NCBI GenBank assembly: GCA_003248775.1
Contig: QFQX01000005.1
Coordinates: forward strand, 62,001 to 126,000
Origin: Shinella sp.
GTDB lineage: Bacteria; Pseudomonadota; Alphaproteobacteria; Rhizobiales; Rhizobiaceae
Direction of reading: 5' to 3'
Length of the DNA: 64,000 nt
Positions 52,326-61,950 of the stretch are shown piece by piece. The notes below the pieces were generated by a model. The model had not been told where the DNA came from. It searched no databases and saw nothing but the letters and a program-made list of their open reading frames with translations. Within the stretch, counting starts at the first letter, position 1. Each line of letters begins with the position of its first letter. Both the position numbers and the translations under genes were made by a program.

Positions 52326-53507
52326 TCAGGCGAGCCGCCGGTAAACCGGTAGCACCACCAGCGCCGCGGCAAGAAGCGCGAAGGCCGCAGCAATGGTTCC
52401 GGCATCGTAACTGCCCGTCCACTCGGCAAGCAAACCTGCAACCAGCGGACCGATGATCTGGCCGACACCGAAAGCGGCGGTCAGGAAAGCAAGCGCACGG
52501 CGCTGGCTTTCCTGTGCAAGCTGGCGTCCGATCCTCAGCGCATAGGCTGTGACGATCATGAATGTCGCGCCGAGCATCAACCCACCGACAATCGGCGCAT
52601 AGGGCGGAGGCAAGAGCACCGAGCCCAGTACGCCGGTCGACTCGATCAGCAGACTGACCACATAGGCTCCGCGCAGCCCGATTCGGATCATCACGGACCG
52701 CCACGCGAACAGGGAAACCGCCGCCGTGCAGCCAGCCAGGAACCATGTCAGAAACTCCACCATCGGCCCGGCGTCGCTCATGCGCGCCATGGCGACGACG
52801 AAGGTGGCGGTGACCACATAGCCAAAACCGAACAGCGCGTAGGAAATCGTCAGCAGCACCAGCGGAAGCTTCCAGACAAGCGGCGGCTCGGGGCTCGGCT
52901 TCACCTCGAATTTCGGAGCCGGCGGCAGAAGTACGATGACGATCAACAGGGCAATCAGGCTGATTGCGGCGCCTACCAGCCAGTCCATCCGCCACGAGGC
53001 AATCCCGAACGGGCCGGAGAAAGCCACGACGGCAACCATCAGCGAAGAGACGGCAATCCCGAACCCAACGCCGCCGAAATGGGCCGACTGGACCGCCTCG
53101 CTGCCGGCTCGCGCGGCATGGCCGAGAACGACGGTGGTTATGAAGATCATGGCGAAGGCGCTGGCGAGACCGGCAAGGAAGCGCAGCACGCAGAAGGCCC
53201 AAACCGTCTCGACGCCGGCCATGGCGGCCAGCAGAAGCGTGCTGATCGTCAACGCAGCAAGCCCCGCACTACGCTCCCGGCCCGCAACCCAGCCATAGGC
53301 AGCAAGGATCGCACCCGCCAGATAGCCGGTGAAGTTCGCCGCGGCGATCAACCCCGCATCGCCGCTCGAAAGACCAAGGTCGGTCACCATGCCCGGCAGG
53401 ATTGGCGTGAAGGAAAAACGGCCGAACCCCATGGCGGCCGCCATGGCCAGCGCGCCAGCGAGTGCCGTCTTGAAAAGATCGATACGTTGGGAATTGCCTT
53501 TTGTCAT
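52326..53507 (-). CDS. YbfB/YjiJ-type MFS transporter
   Basis: The 393-aa protein has twelve predicted membrane helices. The first (AMAAAMGFGRFSFTPILPGM) is the YbfB/YjiJ signature. A central loop (PPAPKFEVKPSPEPPLVW) divides two six-helix halves. Substrate is unknown. ATG 53507 is chosen for its MTKGNSQR start before the first helix; the frame extends to 53549. Orientation follows map, 84 bp away. Confidence 0.85.
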   Translation of the reverse strand: MTKGNSQRIDLFKTALAGALAMAAAMGFGRFSFTPILPGMVTDLGLSSGDAGLIAAANFTGYLAGAILAAYGWVAGRERSAGLAALTISTLLLAAMAGVETVWAFCVLRFLAGLASAFAMIFITTVVLGHAARAGSEAVQSAHFGGVGFGIAVSSLMVAVVAFSGPFGIASWRMDWLVGAAISLIALLIVIVLLPPAPKFEVKPSPEPPLVWKLPLVLLTISYALFGFGYVVTATFVVAMARMSDAGPMVEFLTWFLAGCTAAVSLFAWRSVMIRIGLRGAYVVSLLIESTGVLGSVLLPPPYAPIVGGLMLGATFMIVTAYALRIGRQLAQESQRRALAFLTAAFGVGQIIGPLVAGLLAEWTGSYDAGTIAAAFALLAAALVVLPVYRRLA

Positions 53508-53591
53508 ATGTGACTTATCGCATCGCACAATCGCGCCGACAAACCACAAATACTGATCGCCAGCTCAACGCAGCTTGATGGAAAGCAGGTA

Positions 53592-54341
53592 TCAATCCGC
53601 AAGCGTGAGGATGATCGGGCCGTTGCGGGTGACGACAAGAGTGTGTTCGAACTGCACGGTGGGCGCCTTGGGTTCGCTGAAAAGCGTCCAGGGATCGTCG
53701 CCATCCTCGGCCCAGAGCCCACCGATGGAAAGGAATGGCTCGACGGTGAAGACCAGTCCCTCTTCCATGATCCGCGTCTCGTCCGGGTCCGGCCAGGTGG
53801 CGAGCTCCTTCGGCTCCTCGTGCAGCGAATGGCCGATGCCGTGGCTCGCAAGGTTCTGGATCAGCGTGTAGCGGTTCTTTCGCGCGAACGTGCCGATGGC
53901 GTTGCCGATATTGGCCATGGGCTGGCCGGTGCGAACCTGATTGATCCCGACCCACATCGCCCGCTTGCCGTCGCGTACCAGCCGCTCGAGCTTCGGTGTT
54001 ACCGGCGGCACGATGAAGGACGAGCCGGTATCGCCGAAGAAGCCCGCCTTCTCGCCGGAAACGTCGATATTGACGAGATCGCCGGCGAGGATCTTGCGGT
54101 CACCGGGAATGCCGTGGGCGACTTCCTCGTTGACGCTGATGCAGGTCGCGCCCGGAAACTGGTAACAGAGTTCCGGTGCCGACTGCGCGCCGGCGTCTTC
54201 CAGAACCTTGCGGCCGATCTGGTCCAGCTCCCGCGTGGTGATCCCCGGCTCCAGCGCCGCCGCCATCGTCTTCACGGCCACGGCACAGATATGGCCGATC
54301 TCCTTGAGGCGGGTCAGGTCGTCGTCGCTGGATACAATCAT
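53592..54341 (-). CDS. map: type I methionine aminopeptidase
   Basis: The 249-aa cytosolic metalloenzyme removes N-terminal Met from new proteins. All five metal ligands are in their usual settings: Asp in VNIDVSG, Asp in FFGDTGSSF, His in GIGHSLHEEP, Glu in FTVEPF and Glu in QFEHTLV. Length matches the type I form without extensions. Rhizobia often have two map genes; this one is not in a ribosomal-protein operon, so it may be the second copy. Confidence 0.93.
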   Translation of the reverse strand: MIVSSDDDLTRLKEIGHICAVAVKTMAAALEPGITTRELDQIGRKVLEDAGAQSAPELCYQFPGATCISVNEEVAHGIPGDRKILAGDLVNIDVSGEKAGFFGDTGSSFIVPPVTPKLERLVRDGKRAMWVGINQVRTGQPMANIGNAIGTFARKNRYTLIQNLASHGIGHSLHEEPKELATWPDPDETRIMEEGLVFTVEPFLSIGGLWAEDGDDPWTLFSEPKAPTVQFEHTLVVTRNGPIILTLAD

Positions 54342-54413
54342 CGTTCGTCTTTCAGGCCATCCGGCCCCGTCCTGTCAGAAAGGGCCTTCTTATTTTGAAG
54401 GAATGCGGGGTGC

Positions 54414-55460
54414 TTACGCCCCCGCTTCCGACGGGGTCAATGCCTTTCGCACCAGAGGCGCGACTTTTGTGCCGTAAAGCTCGATGCCGCGCATGATGTC
54501 TTTATGCGGCATCGGGCCGATCGCCATCTGCAGCATAAAGCGTGTATTGCCGAAGAGTTGGTGGTTGGCGACGATCTTTTCCGCAACGGTTTCGGGATCG
54601 CCGACAAACAGCGCGCCTTCCGGCCCGCGCGACATGTCGAAATGGGCGCGGCTTGTCGGTCCCCATCCGCGCTCGCGGCCGATTCTGTTCATAACGATAG
54701 CCTGCGGCTCATAGAAAATATCGGCCGCCTTCTCCGTCGTGTCGGCGATAAAGCCGTGCACGTTGATCGAACTTTCCAGCGTCTTCGGATCGAGACCCGC
54801 CTTGACGGCGCTCTGGCGATAGAGATCGAAGAGCGGCGCAAACCGCCGGGGTTCGCCGCCGATGATGGCAAGCGCCAGCGGCAGGCCGAGATAGCCGGCC
54901 CGCGCCGCCGATTGCGGCGTGCCGCCGATGGCGATCCACAGCGGCAACGGGTCCTGCAGCGGACGCGGATAGACGCCGCGCCCGGCAATCGGCTTGCGCG
55001 TCTCTCCTTCCCAGGTCACCACCTCGTTTTCGCGGATCTCGCCGAGCAGCTGCAACTTCTCGGCAAACAGCAGGTCGTAATCCTCGAGGTCATAGCCGAA
55101 CAGCGGGAAGCTCTCGATGAAGGAGCCACGTCCCGCCATGATCTCGGCGCGGCCGTTCGACAACAGGTCGACGGTGGCGAACTGCTGGAAGACGCGAACC
55201 GGATCGTCGGAGGAAAGCACGGTGACGGCGCTCGTCAGGCGAATGTTCTTCGTCTTGACGGCCGCGGCGGCAAGAATGGTGGAGGGCGACGACGCCATGT
55301 AATCGGGACGGTGGTGTTCACCGAGGCCGAAGACATCGAGACCCACTTCGTCGGCCAGCTGAATCTCCTCCAGCAGATCATCGAGGCGACGCTTGGCTTC
55401 CGCGCCCTTGTTGGCGGCATTCGGATCGACGTCCGCGAAGGTATAAAGTCCGAGTTCCAT
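54414..55460 (-). CDS. LLM-class flavin-dependent oxidoreductase
   Basis: The 348-aa protein has the bacterial luciferase-like barrel: MELGLYTFADVDP, LADEVGLDVFGLGEHHRPDYMASSP, and GRAEIMAGRGSFIESFPLFGYDLEDY with the flavin-contact region. The substrate of this group is unknown. It is divergent from bdhA across 233 bp, sharing a promoter region, but no functional link is apparent. Confidence 0.88.
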   Translation of the reverse strand: MELGLYTFADVDPNAANKGAEAKRRLDDLLEEIQLADEVGLDVFGLGEHHRPDYMASSPSTILAAAAVKTKNIRLTSAVTVLSSDDPVRVFQQFATVDLLSNGRAEIMAGRGSFIESFPLFGYDLEDYDLLFAEKLQLLGEIRENEVVTWEGETRKPIAGRGVYPRPLQDPLPLWIAIGGTPQSAARAGYLGLPLALAIIGGEPRRFAPLFDLYRQSAVKAGLDPKTLESSINVHGFIADTTEKAADIFYEPQAIVMNRIGRERGWGPTSRAHFDMSRGPEGALFVGDPETVAEKIVANHQLFGNTRFMLQMAIGPMPHKDIMRGIELYGTKVAPLVRKALTPSEAGA

Positions 55461-55693
55461 AACGATCTCCCGTTGAAGTCACGACACAAATAGAGATCGA
55501 AAGCGACAAGGGCAAATCACCGGAAAGACAACACAGTGTTCGCCCGGAAGCGAGTGGACGTCCCGGCCCATTGCAAAAAAGGCAACAGGGTGCCCTCCAA
55601 AAACGCGATTGCCAGCACACTCGGTTTGCGCGTAACTTTTCATTATCTTTTGCGGCGCAGCAGAACGCCGATTTTTATGTGGGAGAGGTAAAA

Positions 55694-56467
55694 ATGGGCA
55701 GAACAGTCGTCGTCACAGGCTCGACCAGCGGCATCGGCCTTGCAATTGCAAAAGCCTTTGCGACGGAAGGCGATAACGTCGTCATCAACGGCTTCGGCGA
55801 CGCTGCCGAGATCGAGACGATCCGCAAGGGCCTCGAAGCCCATGGCGGCCGCGCCATCTATCATGGCGCAGACATGACGAAGCCCGCCGAGATCCGCGAC
55901 CTGATGGCGACCGCCGCCCGTGAGTTCGGCATGGTCGACGTGCTCGTCAACAATGCCGGCATCCAGCATGTTTCCCCGGTCGAGGATTTCCCCGAGGACA
56001 AGTGGAACCAGATCATCGCGATCAACCTCAACAGCTCCTTTCATACGATCCGCGCCGCCGTTCCGGCAATGAAGAAAAAACGCTACGGGCGCATCATCAA
56101 CGTTGCCTCCGCCCACGGACTGATCGCCTCGCCCTTCAAATCGGCCTATGTGGCGGCAAAACATGGTATCATGGGCCTCACGAAGAGCGTGGCGCTGGAG
56201 CTTGCCGAATTCGGCGTGACTGCGAACGCCATCTGCCCGGGCTACGTGCTGACGCCACTGGTGGAGAAGCAGATCCCCGATACGGCCAAGGCCCGCGGCA
56301 TCACGGAAGAACAGGTGAAATCCGAGGTCATGCTGAAATTCCAGCCGACCAAGGAATTCGTCGCAGTCGAGGAGGTCGCAGCCACCGCGCTGTTCCTCGC
56401 AAGCGACGCGGCAAGGCAGATCACCGGCACCCATATCTCGATCGATGGCGGCTGGACGGCACAGTAA
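55694..56467 (+). CDS. bdhA: 3-hydroxybutyrate dehydrogenase
   Basis: The 257-aa short-chain dehydrogenase oxidises D-3-hydroxybutyrate to acetoacetate, a step in PHB use. NAD-binding TGSTSGIG lies at residues 9-16, NNAGIQHV near 90, and the catalytic Ser-Tyr-Lys set in NVASAHGL and SAYVAAKHG. The C-terminus has DGGWTAQ. In Sinorhizobium meliloti bdhA is co-transcribed with xdhA2 and xdhB2, and the same order follows here. GGGAGAGGT precedes ATG 55694. Confidence 0.95.
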   Translation: MGRTVVVTGSTSGIGLAIAKAFATEGDNVVINGFGDAAEIETIRKGLEAHGGRAIYHGADMTKPAEIRDLMATAAREFGMVDVLVNNAGIQHVSPVEDFPEDKWNQIIAINLNSSFHTIRAAVPAMKKKRYGRIINVASAHGLIASPFKSAYVAAKHGIMGLTKSVALELAEFGVTANAICPGYVLTPLVEKQIPDTAKARGITEEQVKSEVMLKFQPTKEFVAVEEVAATALFLASDAARQITGTHISIDGGWTAQ

Positions 56468-56547
56468 GACGGCGCATCAAGACGCCATACCCAGAGGGAA
56501 ATGCGGGGCATGCAGGCGACAAACACCCCGCCAGGAAAAGGCATTCA

Positions 56548-58017
56548 ATGACCGATAGCATCCGCTTCATCCTGAACGGCGAGGACATCGCCCTTTCGAG
56601 CTTCGAGCCGACCGAAACGCTTCTCGATTTCCTGCGCCTCAAGCGCCGGATGACGGGTACGAAGGAAGGTTGCGCCGAAGGCGATTGCGGCGCATGCACC
56701 GTGCTGGTCGGCCGTCTGGTCCACGGCAAGCTGACCTATGAGACGGTCAATGCCTGCATCAGGTTCATCGGCTCGCTGAATGCCACCCATGTGGTAACCG
56801 TCGAACACCTCGCGGCAGCCGACGGTCAGCTTCATCCCGTCCAGCAGGCCATGGTCGAATGTCACGGCTCCCAGTGCGGCTTCTGCACGCCGGGCTTCGT
56901 CATGTCGCTCTACGGTCTCTGGCTCACCAATTCCAATCCGTCCCGCGCCGAGATCGAACGCGCCCTGCAAGGCAATCTCTGTCGCTGCACGGGTTACGAG
57001 CCGATCGTCAAGGCGGCCGAACTCGTATCCCGCACACGGCCAAGCTCGCTCTTCGACCCGCTGGAGCGCGACCGCGCCAACATCATGGCCCGCCTGTGGA
57101 ACCTGCAGACGGCGGAAACCATCACCGTCGTCAAGGACGACCGTCGTCTCATCGTGCCGGGTTCTGTCGCAGCGCTCGCCGATATTCTTGCGGAAGAGCC
57201 ACAGGCCACCGTGGTTGCCGGCGCGACCGATGTCGGCCTCTGGGTGACCAAGCAGATGCGGCCGATCAATCCCGTGGTTTTTATCAACCACCTCGCGGAC
57301 CTGCAGACCGTTACCGTCGACGCCAAGGGCATCACGCTGGGCGCCGGCGTCAGCTATGCGCAGGGCTTCGAAACGCTGCGCAAGGAAATCCCCGCCTTCG
57401 GCCGGCTGATCGAACGCATCGGCGGCCAGCAGGTGCGCAACATGGGCACCATCGGCGGCAATGTCGCCAACGGCTCACCGATCGGCGACACCCCGCCTGC
57501 CCTGATCGCACTCGGCGCGAAAGTCAGGCTGCGCTCCTCAGCTGGTAGCCGGGAATTGTTGCTCGAGGATTTCTTCATCGACTACGGCAAGCAGGACCGT
57601 CGCACCGGCGAGTTCGTCGAGAGCATTTTCGTGCCCCGGCCGGAGGCCGATGCCCATTATGCGGTCTACAAGATCTCCAAGCGGCGCGACGAGGACATCT
57701 CCGCCCTCTGCGGCGCTTTCCACCTGTCGCTCGCCGCCGATGGCAGCGTCTCGAAGATCGTCATCGCCTTCGGTGGCATGGCCGCAACCCCGAAGCGCGC
57801 CGGCGCGGTGGAGGCAGCCCTCCTCGGCAAGCCCTGGACGCAGGCGACCATCGCCGACGCCCGTGACGCCTTCGATCAAGACTACAAGCCGCTTACCGAC
57901 TGGCGCGCCACGGCGGACTATCGCCAGCTCACGGCAAAGAACCTCTTGACCCGGTTCTTCCTGGAAACATCGGGAACGCCGCAGGAACTGCAGCGTTTCG
58001 AGCGGGAGGAAGCGTGA
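56548..58017 (+). CDS. xdhA: xanthine dehydrogenase, iron-sulfur/FAD subunit
   Basis: The 489-aa small subunit passes electrons from the molybdenum subunit to NAD. The N-terminal [2Fe-2S] ferredoxin domain has CAEGDCGACT with Cys further on, and the second [2Fe-2S] domain has CGFCTPGF and GNLCRCTGYEP. The FAD domain (about 185-480) contains VVAGATDVGLWVTKQ and NMGTIGGNVANGSPIGD. It starts 80 bp after bdhA, consistent with the known bdhA-xdhA-xdhB operon, and is separated from xdhB by a mosaic repeat. Confidence 0.95.
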   Translation: MTDSIRFILNGEDIALSSFEPTETLLDFLRLKRRMTGTKEGCAEGDCGACTVLVGRLVHGKLTYETVNACIRFIGSLNATHVVTVEHLAAADGQLHPVQQAMVECHGSQCGFCTPGFVMSLYGLWLTNSNPSRAEIERALQGNLCRCTGYEPIVKAAELVSRTRPSSLFDPLERDRANIMARLWNLQTAETITVVKDDRRLIVPGSVAALADILAEEPQATVVAGATDVGLWVTKQMRPINPVVFINHLADLQTVTVDAKGITLGAGVSYAQGFETLRKEIPAFGRLIERIGGQQVRNMGTIGGNVANGSPIGDTPPALIALGAKVRLRSSAGSRELLLEDFFIDYGKQDRRTGEFVESIFVPRPEADAHYAVYKISKRRDEDISALCGAFHLSLAADGSVSKIVIAFGGMAATPKRAGAVEAALLGKPWTQATIADARDAFDQDYKPLTDWRATADYRQLTAKNLLTRFFLETSGTPQELQRFEREEA

Positions 58018-58039
58018 TGAGGAACCGCCTTGTCGATTT

Positions 58040-58155
58040 GCCCCTCACCCTGCCCCTCTCCCCGCAAGCAGGGAGAGGGAATGCAAACGTCGCGGCATCT
58101 CCCTTCTCCCCGTCTCCACGGGGAGAAGGGAGATGCCGGCAGACGGATGAGGGGC
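58040..58155. repeat. RIME1-like intergenic mosaic element, copy 2
   Basis: The 116-bp element has ends GCCCCTCACCC... and ...GGATGAGGGGC, with internal palindromes built on CTCTCCCCGCAAGCAGGGAG and CTCCCTTCTCCCCG/CGGGGAGAAGGGAG. It has the same terminal sequence and design as the copy at 20367-20505. It fills nearly all of the xdhA-xdhB gap. Confidence 0.85.
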
Positions 58156-58182
58156 AGGAACGCGGACGCAGGAATTTGACCC

Positions 58183-60519
58183 ATGGATAAGGCGAGCTAC
58201 GAACTCTACAAATACATCAACGGCCCGATGCACCAGTCGCTGCGCCATGATTCAGCTCATAAGCATGTCAGCGGAAGTGCCGAATATATCGACGATATTC
58301 CCGAACCCGCCGGTCTCCTGCATGGCGCGCTCGGCATGGCGGACCGCGCGCACGCAGAAATCGTCTCGATGGATCTTTCCGCGGTCAAGGCCTATCCGGG
58401 CGTCGTCTGCGTACTCACCGGCAAGGATGTGCCCGGCGTCAACGACGTGTCGTCAGCCGGACATCACGACGAGCCGCTGCTGGCGGAAACCAAGGTGGAA
58501 TTCCACGGCCAGCCGATCTTCGCCGTCATCGCCGAAACGCGTGACGCCGCCCGTCGCGCCGCCCGCCTCGCCAAGGTCGAATACAACGACCTGCCCTTCT
58601 GGACCGATGTCGATGGCGCGCTGGCGAATGGTGCTCCGCTCGTCACCTCCGGCATGGCGCTGAAACGCGGCGAACCGGAAGAGGAACTCGGCAAGGCCCC
58701 TCATCGCATTCAGGGCACGATGCGGATCGGTGGACAGGAGCATTTCTATCTCGAAAGCCACATCGCGCTCGCCGTTCCGGGCGAAGACGAGGATGTGACC
58801 GTCTGGTCCTCCACCCAGCACCCCTCTGAAGTGCAGCACATCGTCGGCCATGTGCTCGACATCCCGTCCCACGCGATCACGGTCAATGTGCGCCGCATGG
58901 GCGGCGGCTTCGGCGGCAAGGAAACGCAGGGTAACCAGTTCGCGGCCCTTGCGGCGCTTGCCGCCAAGAAGCTCAACCGTGCCGTCAAGTTCCGTCCCGA
59001 CCGGGACGAGGATATGACCATGACCGGCAAGCGCCACGACTTCCGCATGGACTACGATGTCGCCTTCGACAATGAAGGCCGCCTTCATGCGATGGTCGCC
59101 AACTTCGCCGCCCGCGGCGGTTATTCGGCCGACCTCTCGGGTCCCGTCACCGACCGCGCGCTCTTTCACGCGGATTCGAGCTATTTCTATCCGCATGTGA
59201 AACTCACCTCCCAACCGCTTAAAACCCATACGGTTTCCAACACCGCCTATCGCGGTTTCGGCGGCCCGCAGGGCATGCTGGGTGGTGAGCGCATCATTGA
59301 GGAGATCGCCTATGCGCTGGGCAAGGACCCGCTCGAAATCCGCAAGGCGAACTTCTACGGCGACCTCGGCTCCGACCGGGTTCTCACCCCCTATCACCAG
59401 ACGGTCGAGGACAACATCATCGCCCGCGTGGTGGAAGAGCTTGAGACTTCCTGCGAATATCAGGCGCGGCGCAAGGCGATCATCGACTTCAACAAGACGA
59501 GCCCGATCATTAGGAAGGGCATCGCGCTGACCCCGGTAAAGTTCGGCATTTCCTTCACGCTGACCGCCTTCAACCAGGCCGGCGCGCTGGTGCATGTCTA
59601 TCAGGACGGCTCGATCCACCTCAACCACGGCGGCACGGAGATGGGTCAGGGGCTCTATACCAAGGTGGCGCAGGTCATCGCCGACAGCTTTCAGGTGGAT
59701 GTCGAGCGTGTGAAGATCACCGCCACCACCACCGGCAAGGTGCCGAATACCTCAGCCACCGCCGCCTCCTCCGGCACCGACCTCAACGGCATGGCCGCCT
59801 GGGACGCCGCCCGCCAGATCAAGGAACGCCTCGTCGCCTTCGCGGTCGAGAAATTCGAGGTGCCATCGGACGAAGTGGAATTCCTGCCGAACCGCGTGCG
59901 CGTCGGATCGAAGGAAATCCCCTTCCCCGATTTCGTCAGACAAGCCTATTTCGCCCGCGTCCAGCTTTCGGCGGCAGGCTTCTACAAGACGCCGAAGATC
60001 CACTGGGATCGCGCCGCCGGCCGCGGCACGCCCTTCTATTACTTCGCCTATGGCGCCTCCTGCTCGGAAGTCTCCATCGACACGCTGACCGGCGAATACC
60101 TGATGGACCGCACCGACATCCTGCACGACGTCGGCAAGTCCCTGAATCCGGCGATCGACATCGGCCAGATCGAGGGCGGCTTCGTGCAGGGCATGGGCTG
60201 GCTGACGACGGAGGAACTGTGGTGGGACGGCAAGGGCCGGCTGAGGACGCATGCGCCCTCCACCTACAAGATCCCGCTCGCCTCCGACCGCCCGAAGATC
60301 TTCAACACGCGGCTTGCCGAGTGGTCGGAGAATGCAGAGCCCACTATCGGCCGTTCCAAGGCTGTCGGCGAACCACCCTTCATGCTGGCGATCTCCGTGC
60401 TGGAAGCGCTCTCCATGGCCGTCGCAAGCGTTGCCGACTACAAGGTCTGCCCCCGCCTCGACGCACCGGCGACGCCGGAACGGGTGTTGATGGCGGTGGA
60501 AAGGTTGAAGGCGATCTAG
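58183..60519 (+). CDS. xdhB: xanthine dehydrogenase, molybdenum-binding subunit
   Basis: The 778-aa large subunit holds the molybdopterin cofactor and oxidises hypoxanthine and xanthine to urate. Motifs in order: HVSGSAEYIDDIPEP, QEHFYLESH, RRMGGGFGGKET, NTAYRGFGGPQGM, GGTEMGQGLYTKV, and the catalytic Glu in VGEPPFMLAIS near the C-terminus. It follows the mosaic repeat after xdhA and precedes a second repeat before xdhC, which inserts the sulfurated cofactor into it. Confidence 0.95.
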   Translation: MDKASYELYKYINGPMHQSLRHDSAHKHVSGSAEYIDDIPEPAGLLHGALGMADRAHAEIVSMDLSAVKAYPGVVCVLTGKDVPGVNDVSSAGHHDEPLLAETKVEFHGQPIFAVIAETRDAARRAARLAKVEYNDLPFWTDVDGALANGAPLVTSGMALKRGEPEEELGKAPHRIQGTMRIGGQEHFYLESHIALAVPGEDEDVTVWSSTQHPSEVQHIVGHVLDIPSHAITVNVRRMGGGFGGKETQGNQFAALAALAAKKLNRAVKFRPDRDEDMTMTGKRHDFRMDYDVAFDNEGRLHAMVANFAARGGYSADLSGPVTDRALFHADSSYFYPHVKLTSQPLKTHTVSNTAYRGFGGPQGMLGGERIIEEIAYALGKDPLEIRKANFYGDLGSDRVLTPYHQTVEDNIIARVVEELETSCEYQARRKAIIDFNKTSPIIRKGIALTPVKFGISFTLTAFNQAGALVHVYQDGSIHLNHGGTEMGQGLYTKVAQVIADSFQVDVERVKITATTTGKVPNTSATAASSGTDLNGMAAWDAARQIKERLVAFAVEKFEVPSDEVEFLPNRVRVGSKEIPFPDFVRQAYFARVQLSAAGFYKTPKIHWDRAAGRGTPFYYFAYGASCSEVSIDTLTGEYLMDRTDILHDVGKSLNPAIDIGQIEGGFVQGMGWLTTEELWWDGKGRLRTHAPSTYKIPLASDRPKIFNTRLAEWSENAEPTIGRSKAVGEPPFMLAISVLEALSMAVASVADYKVCPRLDAPATPERVLMAVERLKAI

Positions 60520-60540
60520 GAGATGTTGTCTTCGAGAAGA

Positions 60541-60774
60541 ATCCCCCTCTGGCCTGCCGGCCATCTCCCCCACAAGGGGGGAGAGACCTGGAGGAAATCT
60601 CTCGTTCACATCCGGCGGGATGCAAACAAGCAACGCTTGCAAAGCAAAATCTGGGCGGGAGCGGCCTCACGCACGATCCCCCCTCTTGAGGGGGGTGAGG
60701 AGCGGTCCGCACCGCGGAGCAATCGGTCCAGTGAATCGATTGCAGCGCCGAACGCCGGCAGGGCAGAGGGGGGT
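60541..60774. repeat. 234-bp mosaic element with terminal inverted repeats
   Basis: The left end ATCCCCCTCTGGCCTGCCGG and the right end (complement ACCCCCCTCTGCCCTGCCGG) are near-perfect inverted repeats of about 20 bases. Internal hairpins include CTCCCCCACAAGGGGGGAG and CCCCCCTCTTGAGGGGGG. There is no coding content. This MITE-like design is common in rhizobial intergenic DNA. It ends nine bases before the xdhC start. Confidence 0.75.
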
Positions 60775-60782
60775 GCCCCCGC

Positions 60783-61637
60783 ATGAACGGCAAGCCATCT
60801 CTCCCCGCCTTCCTCACCGTATACCCGAACTCCGTCCTCGTCGAAGTCGCCGAAGCAAGGGGCTCAACCCCGCGGGAAGCCGGCGCATTCATGATCGTGG
60901 CCGATAACAGGTTGTTCGGCACCATCGGCGGCGGGCATCTGGAATACATCGCCATCGACCATGCCCGCGCAATGCTCGCAGGCAAGGCCGCCGGCGAGAC
61001 GCTGGATATCCCGCTCGGCCCGGAAATCGGCCAATGCTGCGGCGGCCGCACGCTGCTGCGTTTCACCAAGATGGACGAGACCTTCAGGGAAAGGCTTCTG
61101 CGGCAATCTGCGAGCGAGCAGCAGGCTTATCCCGATATCTTCCTCTTCGGCGCCGGCCATGTCGGCCTTGCGCTGGCGGCAGCACTTGCGCCCCTGCCCT
61201 TCAACGTGACGGTGGTGGAGACCCGCCAGATCGAAGCCGGGGCCTTGTCCGATACGATAACATTTAGCCACGTCCCGATGCCGGAGGCCGAGGTCGGGGC
61301 GATCCGGCCGGGTGGGGCGGCCGTGATCCTCACCCACGATCATGCACTCGATTTCCTGATCGCCCGGGAAGCGCTTGCCCGTGATGATCTCGCCTATACC
61401 GGCATGATCGGCTCCGCGACCAAACGGGCCACGTTTTCCCGCTGGCTGTTGCGCGAAGGCGGTGAAGCCGCATGGCTGGAACGGCTGACGCTGCCGGTTG
61501 GCGGCGACACGGTGAAGGACAAGCGGCCGGCGGTGATCGCAGCGCTGGTCACGGCCGAACTCGTCACCCGGCTGCTCGGCAGCCAGCCGTCCGCCGGGCT
61601 TTCCGCCCGTCAGGATGAACGCCTCGCCGATCGATAG
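60783..61637 (+). CDS. xdhC: xanthine dehydrogenase accessory protein XdhC
   Basis: XdhC binds the molybdenum cofactor, has it sulfurated, and delivers it to XdhB. The 284-aa protein has EARGSTPREAGAFMIV and GTIGGGHLE near the N-terminus, EIGQCCGGRTLL with the two cysteines, LFGAGHVGLALAAAL (Rossmann glycine motif), and GMIGSATKR followed by GDTVKDKRPAVIAAL at the end. No normal Shine-Dalgarno is seen because the mosaic repeat abuts the ATG, so translation may depend on coupling or be weak. Confidence 0.93.
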   Translation: MNGKPSLPAFLTVYPNSVLVEVAEARGSTPREAGAFMIVADNRLFGTIGGGHLEYIAIDHARAMLAGKAAGETLDIPLGPEIGQCCGGRTLLRFTKMDETFRERLLRQSASEQQAYPDIFLFGAGHVGLALAAALAPLPFNVTVVETRQIEAGALSDTITFSHVPMPEAEVGAIRPGGAAVILTHDHALDFLIAREALARDDLAYTGMIGSATKRATFSRWLLREGGEAAWLERLTLPVGGDTVKDKRPAVIAALVTAELVTRLLGSQPSAGLSARQDERLADR

Positions 61638-61840
61638 GCGCGCGCGTTCGAAAGCAGCCGATCGGCCTCACGGCGGTCCGTCCTCAAATTGTCCCTCTCC
61701 AGCCCGAGATCGTGCAACAGGTCTTCGGGCAATTCGTCGATGGACATGCGTCCACCGGAGATCAGACGCCGGAGAAAACGCTGGATGCCGGCAAGGAACT
61801 GACTTTCCGGCGAAAATGCGGATCGGATCGCGGACAGCAT
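61610..61840 (-). CDS. DUF1127 small protein, copy 1
   Basis: The 76-aa protein has the DUF1127 signature in its middle (ELPEDLLHDLGLERDNL), preceded by a basic amphipathic segment (GIQRFLRRLISGGR). ATG 61840 has GGAGG upstream. It overlaps the 3' end of xdhC by 28 bases, tail to tail, and is divergent from a LysR gene. DUF1127 proteins in Rhodobacter and Agrobacterium bind RNA or affect phosphate, carbon and oxidative-stress responses; the role here is unknown. Confidence 0.8.
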   Translation of the reverse strand: MLSAIRSAFSPESQFLAGIQRFLRRLISGGRMSIDELPEDLLHDLGLERDNLRTDRREADRLLSNARAYRSARRSS

Positions 61841-61895
61841 GATCGCCTCCACATGCAATAGTTTCACTGAATGGATGAAGTAATAAATGCCGTTG

Positions 61896-61908
61896 ATTTC
61901 CGGGAAAT
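61896..61908. promoter_or_regulatory. palindrome between DUF1127 and LysR genes
   Basis: ATTTCC-G-GGAAAT is a perfect 13-bp inverted repeat, 43 bp before the LysR ATG and 56 bp before the DUF1127 ATG. It is a good candidate for a LysR-type operator controlling both. Confidence 0.5.
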
Positions 61909-61950
61909 TCCAATTCAATTTCAGCGAAACGCCATAAAGAGGACTTATCG

